DNA of 64,000 nucleotides from Marthasterias glacialis (GCA_911728455.2 OU452228.1:8544129-8608128), one strand, 5' to 3'. Shown: positions 1 to 15,100, counted from the stretch's first letter. Numbers and translations are program-made. Notes: generated from the sequence alone by a model not told the origin.

Positions 1-43
1 CCGGGTTCTACTTCAATGACGGTTATCCTTGTATATCATTCAG

Positions 44-174
44 GTGTGAAGTGGACATCGATGAGTGTATAACGGAAAAGGTGGTGTGCCAAAATGGTGG
101 AACTTGTCAAGATGTCCTCAACGGTTTCAAGTGCGACTGTTACCCCGGTTACTCTGGAACTTACTGTGATGCAG
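44..174 (+). CDS. Gene 1 exon: calcium-binding-type EGF domain
   Basis: The exon lies between the acceptor TTCAG and the donor GCAG|GTACAG and is 131 bases long. It starts with the last base of a split codon and ends in phase 1. It reads an EGF module with the DIDEC calcium-binding start, CQNGGTC and a closing [10 protein letters not shown], six cysteines in all. The homologous gene 2 exon at 61331-61461 has the same length and phase and differs at five bases, four of which change the residue (I/L, K/E, Q/R, D/N). Confidence 0.93.
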
Positions 175-3100
175 GTACAGCAAATAATCCCCAATTCTAA
201 ATTTGTGACGTTTCTAAAAAAGAAAATCAATTTTCTACCTACATCAAATTCCATTTTGGTTAGTGTTTATTAGCCACAAGTTTGACACGTTTTTAAAATG
301 TGACACAGCGCATTTACTGTCAAGTAGAGTGGCAGGATCGACAATGTTGTATGTGTCTGTTCTTTATTGATGGTGCTATTTGTCAAAAACACAAAGACCT
401 AAAAAAAAATTTTTAAGACAGTCTTGAAAGTTAATTGGAAGCAACAAAGTGATCACTGGGAAGAATCATCGTCAAGACTCGGACTGGGGAAATTTGAACA
501 CGTCTTAACGTTGCTGATGCTGGAGTGGGAATGGCTTACACAGAATAACAGCATGTTTGTAATCTACCTTAACCCTAGCAGTATTTCGGGCAGACAGCCT
601 GGTACAGACCGTGTATTGGCAGCTCCCTTTAAATTGGCTGTATTTACTGCATTTGTATTGCTTACAACGCACAATAGTACCTTTATGACAGTTCAAGTTG
701 TGACTAAAATAACGTTTGGGAAGTCAGCTTTGAACTTGTGTGTGCCTTGATCGCAGTCGCTATTTCTAGAATTGTTATTTGCAGTTTCTAAAAAAGGGAG
801 AAATTTACAGCTTGGGTTAAGTGGTCAAGCAGGGGTGCTGTGCAGGAGAAAAAGTAAATGAGCTGTTACATAAAGTTTCTTCTTTGTTTAGTGTTTTAGT
901 GTACCTAACAAATTTCCATTTTTGTCGGTTTTATTACAAATTTATTAGTCGGTATTGGGTTTTGAAATGCTCTACATCATATAAAGATTTGATCACGTCT
1001 CCAGGATGAAAACAAATATAAGAGATGTAATAAGTGCATCGAGGATAGAGAACATTATTTCAGTTTGTACTCTAGATGTGTGATAAGCACTGTATACTCT
1101 TTGCTTTCCCGGAGTCGTGCGGGGAAAAACATTCCATAGGCTTACTGCTCGGATGGGATTCGAACCCACAACAGAGCAGATATCTCAACCACTAGACCAC
1201 CAAGTGTGCCCAGTGACCAGCGGCAAAGCCAGGATCTTGTCAATGGGGGAGGGGCATTGCTTTTCAGTTGGGGTTAGGGCCCAGGGTCCTTATTTTTTAA
1301 TGAATTACATGTTTCTGAATTTTTTTCATGGGGGGGGCACTGAGAAATTAAAGAGGGGCATGGCCCCCCTTAGGCCCCCGTGGCTAAGCCGCTGCCAGTG
1401 ACAAGAGGCCAGTTTAAACCCTGTAATGAACAGTGGGTACTGCAATGATTCAATGGATGTAATAATTGCATCAGGGATAAAGAACACTGCACGAAAAATA
1501 AACGTGTCTGTTGATTTTGCTGTTGTCGATGATATAAACCGAGAGTCACATATTTTGTTCTTTAAACTTTCTCTTTAGTGCTGCTGGGTGACTTTGATCT
1601 CATCTTCCCTGGGGCCAGTACTTCAAACTACGCCATGTTGAAGGGAAGCCTGCCGGGGTTGTACGCCTTCACCGTCACATTCTGGATGCGAACCTCGGAC
1701 AACGCCAACGCTGGTACGCCACTCTCGTACGCCGCCTACAATGCTGACGGCACCTTACAGGACAATGCTCTAACACTCAGTGACTACAATAGCCTTGCTA
1801 TTATCATCAACGGGAAATTCATGTACACTGATGTGAAGCTCAACAGGTAAGTCATTGTTTTGTTTGTCAGTAGAAGGCATTTGGGATATTGTTTTCCCTG
1901 ATCCTGAATCGTGCCTGGTATTTTTTACAACAAAACTTTCATTCAAGGACTAGAAAGACTAGGTCTGTAACATGTGACCCCCATTGACACTCAGTGTAGG
2001 TGTATTTTGAGTCTTATATTTAATACAGTGTGTTCACTGGTAAAAAAATTGTATTTAGTTAAAAAATATATATATATAGTACTGTTAAAATCTACAAATC
2101 CATAGGTCTTGATTTGCTGACTGAATTTGTATACTGGACAAGCCCTTGTTTATGTTGATTTGATGGTTCATATGCCACATCAACATCCCCTACCCTCCCC
2201 CAATACCCCATTCCCAGTCACGTGTCATGTCATGGCCGAGTGGTTAGTGCGTCGGACTCAAGCTCCGGTGGCTGAGTCAGCGGAGTGTGGGTTCGAGTCC
2301 CGATCATGACGCTTGTGTCCTTGAGCAAGACACTTAACCATAATTGCTCCGTAAAAGTTTGGGAGGTAGAGCCTTCTGCTCCACCAGCCAGGCTTCTGAT
2401 AGATGATACCTAAGCCTACATCCTTACGGACTGTAAAGGGGGTTACCCTGTTTCAGCCCCAGGAGTAGGTGGCAACGGCCCCTGGATAAAACAGTTGATT
2501 TGTAGCCCACACCTCGAAATGGCTAACTGGCCTTGTGTGTCTGGCGACTTCCATACAAATTTTTAAAAAAAACCTGGCTTAGCAGCCAAAAACAGCCTGC
2601 ATCCATTTCCCACGACGACCCCTCAATTATTTTTAAATGGCGCTGAGATACAATTGCCCCACATGTCAATTTCTGTAGCAGTTGCATGTAACCTTTTGAA
2701 AAACACATGCGCAATAAATGCGATTTTGATAATAACTGATATGATTTGTTTTTTTGCTCTACACTCTTGTGAAACATGATTGTATACTCAGTGCTTTCTG
2801 AGTCCACCTGCGATGGGATTCACACCCAAACCTTCTCAAATAGAACATATTTCTTAACCTCTAGACCACCGAGCTTGCCCAGCGACAAGAGGTGGACTCC
2901 CAAGTCTCATACATTATTTCAAGCAAAACCAAATAATATTGTTCTTTGTTCCTGATGCAGTGGAAAGGTCAGTATACAAGTATGTATTAATTAATTGTGT
3001 TACTTACTTTCATGAAGCGACGTGAACTGGCATCATGTTGGTGTTGCCTGGGCAGGGAAAGATGGCCAGTGGGCAATCTATGTCGACGGGGTGGTCAAAC

Positions 3101-6100
3101 GATCAGGCAGCGACTTCCAGACTGGCTCCTACATACGAGGTTCAGGGGCATTAATCCTGGGTCAGGAGCAAGACAGCTTTGCGGGTTCCTTCGCTCAGAC
3201 TCAGGCATTTGTGGGCGAATTAACTCAGGTAATTTGGCCGTTTGATGTAAGAATAAACCACATCTGCCCTCACAGGTAATAATAATAATACTGGAGCCGT
3301 CATAGCCCATGTATCTGCCAACAACTACGGGTACAATCAAGGCACTTATGAGACCCATTTATGCTACACCTTATAAGGGTTTACAAGGTGCTGCAGTGCA
3401 TTCAGCAGCCACTGCCAGAAACACCGGGGCAAACCCCTTCTCTTAGTGATAAGTGTAACTGGGTTCTTTTACAAGCATTAGACAAAGTTTGGGATCTACG
3501 GCTTTGCGTCCCATCTGAAGGGCGAAGCAATAATAGTAAAGTGTCTTGCTTAAGGACACAAATGTCACGACCAGGACTCAAACCCACATTCTGCTGATCA
3601 GAAACACCAGGTTGAGTCCAGTGGGCTTGACCGCTTGGCCACGACACGCCACCAATTTACTCCGACTACCAATTTACTCCTAGGTACCAATTAACTCCTA
3701 GGTGAAGAGAAGCAGTTATAGTTAAAACTGTCTTGCTCAAGCACACAAGTGTCATGATGTGGAATCGAACCCACCCCCCAATGACTCTGCCGCCGGAACT
3801 GACGCACCACAATAGACGGGTTGCAATAGACGCCATCTTTGATGACAATTTCTCTTTTGGCTTGTTGCCGGGTCAAGCTCTGTCAATTTTTACGCGGCTT
3901 GAGTTGCTTACCAACCTATCATGAAATGCACGCGTGCCATGTGCAGTATTTACGTGTAACGCACACTTGTGCCGCACACTTGTACCGCAAACTTATGCCG
4001 CACAGTTGTGCCGCACAACTGCGTTCAAAAATGAGCTGTCATTGTCATTTGGATTGACAGGCTTTCGAGTCACAGTGTATTTCACTTTTAGTTAATCCTG
4101 GCCAGCTTGAAATGGGTTGTCCCCCTCCCCTGTCCCCCAACCCACCCTATCCTCACTGCACCCATGAAGGCTTCCCCCATGCTCCACCCTACCCTGCTAC
4201 CCCGTTCTAATTGTACGTAAAGGGATTTTTTTGTCAATTTGCTGTGAAGTATTTTTCTAAGTATTTTTATATGCTTGTACATGTACTTTGATGATTGGCT
4301 GAATAAACAATAATAATAATAATAATTAAAGATGGCTGATTTTTCCCATTGTAGAGGTGGTGTGCAACTTAGTTATAAAACATACCACTAGCCCAACCTG
4401 AGATCCCAATGCTGATTTGTGTTATAATTCAATGCGTAATATTTCTTCTGGTTTCATTCCAGAGAATCAAATGAAATTGATGGAAATCAATGTTTATTTA
4501 TTACAGCTGAATATTTGGGACTATGCCATGACCCAAGAAGAGATTCAGCGTGTGTATGCGTCATGCACTGTGCCGGGCAACGTCTTGACTTGGTCCCAAG
4601 TCACATCTAACGTCCATGGTGAAATCTTTGTCTTACCAACCTCCCAACTCTGCCAAGGTGAGATTTAAAAAGAGCATTTTTCAAACTCTCACATTTTGCA
4701 AAATCTGAAGTGATATCATTGACCAAAAAAAATCATCGTTGACCTGGCCAGAGGACTTGACAAAGTTCCCCTGGGCCTAATTTCATAGAGCTGCTGTAGC
4801 ACAAGAAGTACCTCAACACAAAATAATTTTGCTTACCAGAGTAAGGTTACCAGCCGAAATACCGTTCAGCACATACCATATGACTGGTTTCCTGCTAACT
4901 TTTGCTCAGCAGAAAATTTGTTAGGAAAGTTGTTCTACTAAAGCAGCTGTATGAAAATCGGGCCCAGATAGAATGTTATAAGCAATTAATTTTTAAATTT
5001 GTGTTTTGAGAAAACGTAGCTGGAAAGTTGAATCGCTTGTCAAATTTTACTTGTTAATGGAAGACTTTTGAGACGCGGGCACCCCAGTAAGCGGTCCGCT
5101 TCTATTATGAGAACAATAGAAAAGGACTGCTTACTGGGGTGCCCGCTAATGTCTCAAAAGTCACCCATTGTATAAATTTAAACTCAGGTCACGGGAGTCA
5201 AAAGGCTTGTCCTGTGTGTATTTCTTGCAATATCCAAGTTAAAGTTTTTGTACTAGGATAAATAGGGTATTTAAATTACATTGAATCAAATTGAGCGATA
5301 GGATTTGATACAAAACAGACTCTTCCTCAAACTCCCCCCCCACCTTTTGTCTCCCTCTTGATTGTTCATCCCTTGCATCTTCTGATTGCTTTCTGCCTCT
5401 CTCTTTTCACTTCTTTCCACTTGTTGACTGCTTATGTTACTCCAGTATACTTGTATGTGTGTGTTGTGTTGTCATTTAGCCTTTGAGAAAGACTATGCTA
5501 GGGTGGAAACGTCAGGCCATTAACAACTTTTTCCACAAATTTGTTTTAACTGCTTTTTCATGAAATGGGGCTCGGTTATGAATAATACACACACACACAG
5601 AAATTGTTCTTATATCATTGAATCAAATTGAGTGACGTGATTTGATACAAATGGGTTTTAAATTCTGCATATTTATTTCCTGCTTGACAGCTCTGTGACA
5701 TGGGTTATGGGTATAAACAGTTCACTAATAATATAGGGAGATTGCTTTTTGTTGTTGTTTTGGTTTTTTTTGGTTTTTTTAGGTGGAGGTGAAATTCTCT
5801 TTTCCTGCAGGGTTCGGAGGGGGTTTTGTTTACACTCCCCCCCTGCCATCTTCAGCCTATGGGCCTGCTTTAAGCCTACTTCAATCAATGTATTATCGAT
5901 TCTCTTTATAATTCCAGACATAACTAACTGTCAGTCATCGACGTGTAATGGCCGCGGAGTCTGCACAGATCTCGTCAACACGTTTGAATGTCACTGTAGC
6001 TTGGGTTACTACGGAACAGGCTGTGAGAACATGGCTACCTCATGCGTCTCAGGGATGTGTCTTAATGGTGGCAGTTGCCATAGTAACGGGTCATCACTAA

Positions 6101-9100
6101 ACTGCTCGTGTGCCACAGGGTATACAGGTAAGGGAGATGGGTGGAAATGTCGCAACATAGGAATGCCGCCAACAAATACAATGATGTAGGGCTAGATAGC
6201 TCAGCTGGTAGAGAGCCCCGGCACATAAATCCGGAAGTCCCATGCAGGTTCAAATCCCATTCTACTCAAAAGAAATTTAGTTCACCCCCCCAATCGGTAA
6301 AAATATCAAACGGATGTTATTGTTTTTGAAAAAAGGAGTTTCATCCAAACTGTTTTTATAATATCAAGAAAACTAGTACGAACAAATCATATCGAAAATG
6401 GGGCCAAGTTTTTCGGGAAAAGTATTGTATGGCAGTTGCATATCTTTTTTGTTGTTTTTCATACTTTTTGTGGCATGCAGGCAAGAGATAATGCATGAGG
6501 TAGATTCAAAGTCAAGCTTCTTTGAAATTCACAGAAAAAAATGGAGTATCTTATTATCAGGTTAACAGAAGTTAATCTTCATTTTACCATTAACATGACC
6601 ACAAAGTATTAGTATCATCTGCTTTAGGACTTTTATTGGCAGGCTCTGTTCTCAGAACAAGCTTAGTGGTGCCAGTAGCTAAACTGTTTGTATTGTGTCA
6701 AATTGTTCCATGTTCACCAATGTCACCTGTGGGTTTTTCTTTCTGTATTTTCTGTGATAATAAACCATATCATACTCCCAGTAGTCTCTATTGCACTCTG
6801 CGCATCATGATCCGTATACGGATAGTGAAAAATAACGCTCTAAAATTTGCATGTTTTGCTCCTCATCAAATAACACTCAAAGTTGTGTTATCTTCCAGTT
6901 GACTGGAAGATAAATTCGTTATCATGCTCATGGAATACAGGAAAATATAGCGTGTCTGCATCCCATATCCCCCTTCAGCCTCATGGGATATGGGACGCAG
7001 AAGCCCTATATTTTCCCGTATTCCACTCGCACTTGTGTGATAACTTATAATAATGTATATAAATTGGGATGAGCAAAGAAATTTTGGCTGATGCCGGACT
7101 CAAAACCGCGAAACCTCTCGAATACGGTACGAGCGCTCTAACCAACTGAGCTAACCAGCCCTATGTTGGTGGGCGGTCCTATGCAATGCCAAACCTCTTT
7201 GCTCGGTGGGGGTCCAGTCAGAAGCCAAACTGTATCTGCCAATAAGCCAGGGATCAGCCCCCCGGGTAAGATGCAAACAACCTGGTAAATGGCAGTAGCG
7301 GGGATATGCACAACAAATTGATACAGCCTTTTTACATGGATGTGCACAGAATATATATAGGGGAAACTGACTGGGAAATATTGTATAAATTGGGATTATG
7401 AGCAAAACAAATTTGGCTGATATATGTATATTTGTTTGTAATTCTAGGGGAGCGATGTGAATTCATGTCCAATCCCTGTCAATCCATGGTGTGTTTGAAC
7501 GGGGCCAGCTGTGAGACTATTGAACATCAACCAAAGTGCAGCTGCCCTGCAGGTTGGACGGGTCGGCTTTGCGAGTACGGTAAGAACTCCATACTTGTCA
7601 ATTACACTTTTCAGTTTAATAAAACAGAACTGTTGTGCATGAGTATATGGAAAAGTCGCCCTAACAAAAACTGTAAACCTAGTTTTTAAAGCGTTCCTTT
7701 GCATTCTGTATAGGATTTGGGATTGATTGATTGTTTTATATTGTTTCTTTATTGCATCTGATTTTGTAGGTGTATTTATACAACTTTTTAAATGTGTTGC
7801 TACTGTGATATTTTTAATAGTGGCATTTTGGTCAGACTTGGAAGGATGTTATCGTTTTCTTCTGTCCGGGGGTGTCTGCAAGTGTCGGATTGATTATCTT
7901 GATTTTAGAATGTATTTTTACTTGTTTTCTTTTTTTATCCTGTTTTCTGAGTTTATTTGTAATTTTCATTGTATATGGTTTAGATTGCCATTATTGTTTT
8001 GAGAGGTTTAAATAGCTTAAATAGTTTAGATATAAATTTCTTTAATCTTTTACATATCCCTATTTTATTTATATACCCCGGTTGACTGTAAAGCGCCAGG
8101 GAACATTTTTGCTAAAATGGATTTGGCGCTATATAAATTTTCATTATTATCATTATTATTATTATTAAAACATTATTGTAATGACCCAAGTCTATAAGTT
8201 TTTGTGGCTTTCCATCCAAATGCAAAACCCTCTCAAGCTGGCTTAGTGTCGTGGGGAATAATGAATTGCTCTTGATTGTCTGTTTGCTTTTTTTTCTTGG
8301 TCAACAGACATTGATGAGTGCAACAGTAATAACGGAGGTTGTGCACATAAATGTAACAACACCTTAGGTTCGTATTTCTGTCGGTGCTCCGATGGATATG
8401 CCTTACAGTCGGATGGTCACTCTTGCAATGGTAAGTCCAAAATAGGAAGAAGGGATGTCTACTGTTACATCAATTCATATCGTTTGTGTTTTCACGAAGC
8501 GACGGGCATATACCCGTCGCTTTGTGAAAACACAAAAAGCGTCATTTCGGGATGCCCGTCTTTTTCATAATTTTTCAAATAAATCATAAATAAACTGATG
8601 AATTGATCATATAAAATTCACATTTGATGAAAGTTTAACTCATAATAAATCACAGGAGGAAAGTACAGACTTAAAAGAATAAGCATTGTGCTTTTGTTTT
8701 GCAGTTTTGAAATGTGATGATGCTCTTGTGTGATTATCTCCAAACACGATTTTTTCCCAATTTGACATGCCCGTCCCTTCGTGAAAACATTGACGATATG
8801 TGATCCATGCGTTCGGTTGACAGATAAGACAATCATTGTTGACTTTATTCTTCACCAAAAGACATCTTTTTACTGTAATGTCCACAGAGCTACAGATGGT
8901 TCTCGATATATGGATCTTTACAGGCAACTTGGGTTTTGGCTTTGAGTTACGTTGGGTGTTTTAACTTGTCTAGGCAGCCAAGAGCAAGTTAGATTGTGCA
9001 CTTAGGTCGAACAGTGGTTGACCACTGACTAGCAATGCACATGCGCAGTGACGTATACACTTAGAATGACCCTTTAGGTAGGCTAGTTTAAATTCTATGA

Positions 9101-12100
9101 GTTTAAACACAATTATTTGTCGGCACTGATACGTGCACTTCCACAACTTTGCGCCACTATCTGCAGCAGCGTCACTGGTTCCCTTCTGTGCTTCAGACAG
9201 GTTGGCATGAAACAAGGCTACCGGGATCAGGGAAGAAACCAAGGTCCTGAGGCTGGTTCCAAATGGTCGACCACAGCAGTCAACTAATGGTCAGCCAGCC
9301 TGGGTTCGGGTCAAGATGGTCGACTTTTAGTTAACCATAGTGCGCACTCGAACTTGCTCCAAGTGGTTCACTAACCAATTATGCAAGAAGTTTGATAAAA
9401 CTCACGCGTGCCACACTCATGGAATTTATGCATACAATAGTTGTGAAATAAAAAAGTGATTGCCCTTGCCCGTAAAAATGGCAGACTTTGCACTGTGTGA
9501 TGTCAAGTGCGAACTATCTACACTTTATATATTCATTTTGGAGATTTCATAAACAATAGTGCCTTATGGTTTTCCAAGGGCTTCTTTTACCTGTACCCTT
9601 GTTCATGCCAACTTGGGAAAATTCAAATGTTTATGATGTCATACCTAATGACACTAGGTACTTTATGTAATGTTTGGTAGAGCCCTTCGGTTCCATTGGG
9701 GCTACAGTCTTATCTCCTCAGACTTCCACTTCAGGGAATAATTGCGTTTAACTTTAAGTTGATACGTTTTGTTTGTTGCTGCGGATGTTTTTTTATATGT
9801 ACTAACAAGGCAAGGTGCATTTGTGTGCATGTTGTTTAACTGTGGAAGTCTGGTAGATGACCTGCAATTGGGTGAGGTGACCCGATGCGTTTATTTATAG
9901 TGGTGTTGGTTTAGTGTTTTATGTGAGGATGGACATACAGGTAGTCCTTATACATGGTAGGGTGAGGTGGCCTTATTGGTGTAGCCACAATTTGTGTTGG
10001 TGGACTCACAGTTGAGACCTTTAGTTTGTGTCGTGGGACGATGGTAGCCTAAAAATTGATGTCACGTGAGGTTAGTCCATGTCTTCAGCTAGTCTTGTAT
10101 CTGATGATGTGTGTCCGAGTATAAAAAATGGCATTTAATTCTCTTGTTTTATTTTTCTTGTTATGTACAGATGTTTCATACTGCACACATGAAGGAAGAT
10201 TTCATTTGGTAAGTTAAATAAATTATTAGGTTGATTAAGACCCTCCTACAGTTAAAATCACAGTGGATGATACTGAATGGTCAGACAGTAGGAGGGTTGG
10301 CTGTGTACTGTGTAGTTCATCTGTCATTCAAAACTACAGTGGATGATATTGAATGGTCAGACAGTAGGAGGGTTGAATGTGCTTTGTATAGATGCATTCA
10401 ACACATGATATCACATTGCAGGCTGGCATAGTTTATCAGTTAAAATCACAGTGGATGATACTGAATGGTCAGACAGTAGGAGGGTTGGCTGTGTACTGTG
10501 TAGTGTGTCTATCATTCAAAACTACAGTGGATGATATTGAATGGTAAGACAGTAGGAGGGTTAAAACCCCATAGTCACATGGCGACCCTCTCTGTTATTT
10601 TTGTAACACCAACGCACATCAGTAGCAGTAGCTGTGGGCCTGTGATTCCATGGCTCAGCATGGAATTCTGCGCTTACAATCACCATTTTCCACTTATATG
10701 GGTTTTAGTGGAAAATTTAAGCAAAGAATGCTTGTTTGAGTGAAGTACGCATGCATTCCCCTTGCTAACCTGTGATATAGGCCTGCAGTTATAAGTTAAC
10801 CATGGATTTGTCTGATATAAAGTGTGGATCTTTTGCATAGAAGAGCCGTAACGTTTTGGGCCTAATGTGATTTGTTGGAAGTCTATTCAATTGCATTTTT
10901 TGTTCTGCTGCCGTTTCATGTACAGGCAGATACTGAGTGGAATTTTGAGTGTTCCACATGCCACTGTGAGCAGGGAAGAGCCGTCTGTGAAGTTATGAAG
11001 TGTCCAGAATTGAAGTGCAAAGAGGTATGCGGACTCAGATGATACATTTATTGCATGATGAATTAAACTTCATTTTCCTTTTTGTTGTTGTATGGTGGCA
11101 ACAAGTTTCAAATCCTACTCATGTACATGGTGTTACTGCAAACCTTACTAGATTGTATCTCCACCATGCAAAGTTTCAAATCCTACTCATGTACATGGTG
11201 TTACTGCAAACCTTACTAGATTGTATCTCCACCGTGCAAAGTTTCAAATCCTACTCATGTACATGGTGTTACTGCAAACCTTACTAGATTGTATCTCCAC
11301 CATGCAAAGTTTCAAATCCTACTCATGTACATGGTGTCACTGCAAACCTTACTAGATTGTATCTCCACCGTGCAAAGTTTCAAATCCTACTCATGTACAT
11401 GGTGTTACTGCAAACCTTACTAGATTGTATCTCCACCATGCAAAGTTTCAAATCCTAGGATAAAGGTTATTGATGTTGTCATTATGAAAATACCACTTGT
11501 ACACAATGATTTTTCCTCAATTGTATTGTTTTGTGTGTTCTTTTTAGAATGAATATGAGTTTGAGGCCCCAGGAGCTTGCTGCCCAAAGTGCCTGCCAGG
11601 TAACTGTTGAAAAGCTTCAAGAAAAAAATTATTCTACAGACCAAATATACAGAATTTGTATTTTTCGGGGCAGCAAACGGGCAACGTTAAAACACGCCAT
11701 TGTGTAAAATTGGAATACTTGAACAAAAAACGCTGGACATTCCACTGCTGACATGCACAAAGCATATACACACCTTCTAACGCATTGTTTGACCCACACA
11801 AAGAGAGAACATGGTCTTTAATATTTTGCCAAGTTTTGTCTATTGTGCAGTGGTTTTTGGGTAAGGCCCAATTCTTAGACCTTTGTCCTTTTGTTCCAAG
11901 GAGAGGATTACGAGACATCGGAAAGCTTCCACCATTATTTCAGTATTTCAGCTCACTGGAGGTTAGTCAGAGTGAACCAGGGATCCAGCCATGGGTTTAG
12001 TACAAATCCTATGCTGTAGATCATAGCCGAGGTTTTGCAATTCACTGTGCATGAATTTGAAATATTCTCAGTAGAGAAAACAAAAATCACGGTGCTATAA

Positions 12101-15100
12101 AGAGAATCTTTGCTCTCTTGGCTTTGTCAAGTCAAGGTTTGTTTGTGCCAGCAGTACTCTCAAAAGAAAAAATGATTCTGGCAGCAAAATTATTTCATCA
12201 GGCTGGATGAGAAAAAATGAAAGAATAACGGCGTCAACTGGTCTATAAAAACCACAAATTTGTAAATTGAAAATTTGTCTTCTTTCTTCAGAATCCAAGA
12301 CGTGCTCTGTGTCCATCCGTGGGAAGTATTTAACGTATGACGGCAACACATTTGACAACACTGGAAACTGCCGCTATGTCTTAAGTCAAGACTGTGTGGG
12401 GAGCCAGTTCAGCATTGAAGTTCAATACGAGGCCAACAAGAAGAAGTTCTTTCGACGTGCTGTGTTGTTACGGTTGGACTGTGTCGAGGTGGAAGTCAAC
12501 TACGACGGGATGGTCAAGGTAAGCGTATATTGTGATTTGTGTTTTTGTGCAACACAAAGTCCTAAAATGTGACTGGCTCTCGCAAAACCTTAAGCTTTAA
12601 CCAGATTTTCAAAAGTGAGGTTTATTTACTCAATTCACCCGACGTCATCACCACAGTAATCGGTTGCACCATTTTGGGAATTGGTTTCCTTGTGTATTGT
12701 ACTGTTAAGTGAGGATTTTAGGCGATGCATGCTCACACGCTCACCGCATCTTGACAACACAATTTTCCTCCCAAAATGGTAGACCGTCGCCTATGGGCAG
12801 AGAGTAGCTGCATGTGATGTGAATGCAAGGGCTCTGTAGTTCAGGTGTGCAATTTTTCAATCGATTGCTGATTTTCTCATTTTTTAGTTTCTCAGCTGTG
12901 CCATTGAAAATTGAAAGACACTGTACACAGTCTTGCTGTGCCTGAAACTTTCTTCTCTCTGTTTTTTTTACGAACTGAAGTTGCATGCGTGATAGTTTGA
13001 TTCTCTAGATAATTGTTCGATTCCAGATTTCAAAAAAAGTTTTCTGAAATTTACAAACTTTGTTAGTTTATTTGTTTAGTTTAATCCAGTAAAATAACCC
13101 AAATAACTAATTAATTACTAACCCAAAAAATAATCCGATTGGGAACATCTTGGGTCAAGCATCATACTTTTAACATAGGCCTCTGAAACCTTATTATGCT
13201 AATTGAACTTAACACTCGTGTTACATCCATGTTAAATTGACCCCAGGTTACTGGTGTACCCGTTGAGCTACCATACACTCATGCTGCGCCAATGAATGTC
13301 CTGATCACCAAAACCAACACATCCATAGATGAGAATGGCATCACCATCAAGACCAACCGTGGTGTCATCATCCGGTGGTCTAAAAAAAATGACATCGAAG
13401 TGTCCGCACCTGGAACATTCAAAGGGAATCTTTGCGGCCTCTGCGGTAACATGAACGGCAACCGAAAAGACGACCGCACGACGCGACAGTTCCTCCCAAG
13501 CCGGTCGGCCATGGAGTTTGCTCACAGCTGGAAGGTAGACGGCTACAAGCACTGCTCTGTGGCCAAAATCCGCGGCAGGACTCGCCAGAAATTCGGCGCC
13601 ATCTCTATTAACAACATTCCGGTCTGCGCCGGGAAGAGTTTCTACGTTTTGAAGGACGTCAGGAAGAAATGCAGTTTGCTCCGCCAAAGATCATTTCAGG
13701 TAGATATGATTTGTCCTGTGGGAAATAATTCCACATGCACTTTGGATGGGTTTCGAATCAACAAAAAGTCTCATGTCTCAAAGGGCTAAATGGAGAAAGC
13801 CTCTGTTAGGAGGGTTGAAACATCAGGTCATTACTACTTAAAAACCAGCACCAGAATTAGTTTATTATAATGGCAAATTCTTATGAACAAAAAAGCGATA
13901 TACATGGAAAATGGAATGAATATTATAATGAGTTTCTGAAATCCTCAATGAACTTTTTGTTATGTTTGTGACAAATATTTCAGCCTCAATCAATAGAAAT
14001 ATTGTGTGACAATTGAAGGCTGTATAATTGTCACTTTATTGTTTGCTGTGCACAATTGATTTGCATTTGTATATTTTTTATATGTCACGAGATGGTTTTG
14101 TCAACAGGAAATATTGCTGTTCATATTCTTGTTTTGTTTGCATTGTGTTAACCAGAGGGGTGTTGAAGTAGAAGTATCTTTCTGTGGACATTCTCTTTAA
14201 ATTGTACATTTGACTTTAACCTCTGTCAATTTTATGTCTTAAATGTATTGCAAATAATCAATTTGTACACCCCTGTTTGTACATTTTATTTGCCGATCTG
14301 GACATCTTTTTTCCCGATCCTGGCAAATACGTTGTTTATTATTTTTATTATGACGTGAACTTTTTGTTTTCCTTTTCTGAAATTCTACCTTCCTATCATA
14401 TTCTCTGTGTATTTTTCATCCTGACATATTTTTACCTGTTGCTTTATTGGATCATATTTTTCCTTCGAATTTGATTGCAGATTTGTAGCCGTGAAGCCTT
14501 TCAGAAAAATTTCACTCCCAAACATATTTGTGAATGTTTTATTTTTGATGTTTTGTCTTTTTCTCCCGACTTTAGTTGCTGTATACAAAAGCCATTTTGT
14601 TTTTCCTTCCATTCATATCATTGTATGGCTGTGTCAGAATTGGCGGCTCTGGCTGCGGATGTGGCTGTTGCTTAGGGTGTTGCTAGGGCATCCTATGCTT
14701 CAATGCTTGCGGCTCATCTGACGATCAAGCTGCAGCCACTAATTCAGACTTAAGCCGGAAGAGAAATTAGTTTGGCTCTTTGCAAAAGAATGAGAGTTAG
14801 AACTGTAATGGTCAAAGGGTATCCTGTTCAGTAAGACATTGTGTCACACCCATCTGCTGCATGCCCAAAGTTTTCACTACTTCCGGCTCCAAAGCTGGCA
14901 CACATTTGTGTGTAATTTGACCCAGAAATCACCCATTTCATAATTCTTATGATGGAAACTTTTAATTCGGGGAAGTCTATAGTCTTTGAAGACTGGGTAA
15001 AAGCCAGGTCCAGTTATTAATCTTTTCTTGTAAAAATCATCAAAGAAAAACTAGCTCAATGCAACTCATGAGCTTCTGGTAATCAACGGAGCCAGTTTGT

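Larger units (their letters stand above)
1..2051. repeat. Segmental duplication, left copy
   Basis: Matches 61288-63342 nearly base for base, introns and nested repeats included, at an offset of about 61,287-61,290. Differences by eye are a few percent, mostly single bases and short indels. The left limit is the window edge. Confidence 0.93.

Noticed and set aside
424..750. Open frames in the first intron of gene 1 and their twins at 61712-62038
   Set aside because: Preserved only because the whole segment is duplicated; the twins differ at non-synonymous and silent sites alike, and no domain or splice context supports a gene.
2224..2309. A functional tRNA-Leu(CAA) gene
   Set aside because: A and B boxes and the anticodon arm are good, but the acceptor stem and position 8-9 spacing do not fit, and a SINE body follows directly; copies recur in several introns.
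6182..6270. A functional tRNA gene
   Set aside because: The A box is perfect, but anticodon and acceptor stems fail to pair.
11103..11457. CRISPR-like array
   Set aside because: The 68-bp units are contiguous with no spacers, in an animal intron; it is a minisatellite.
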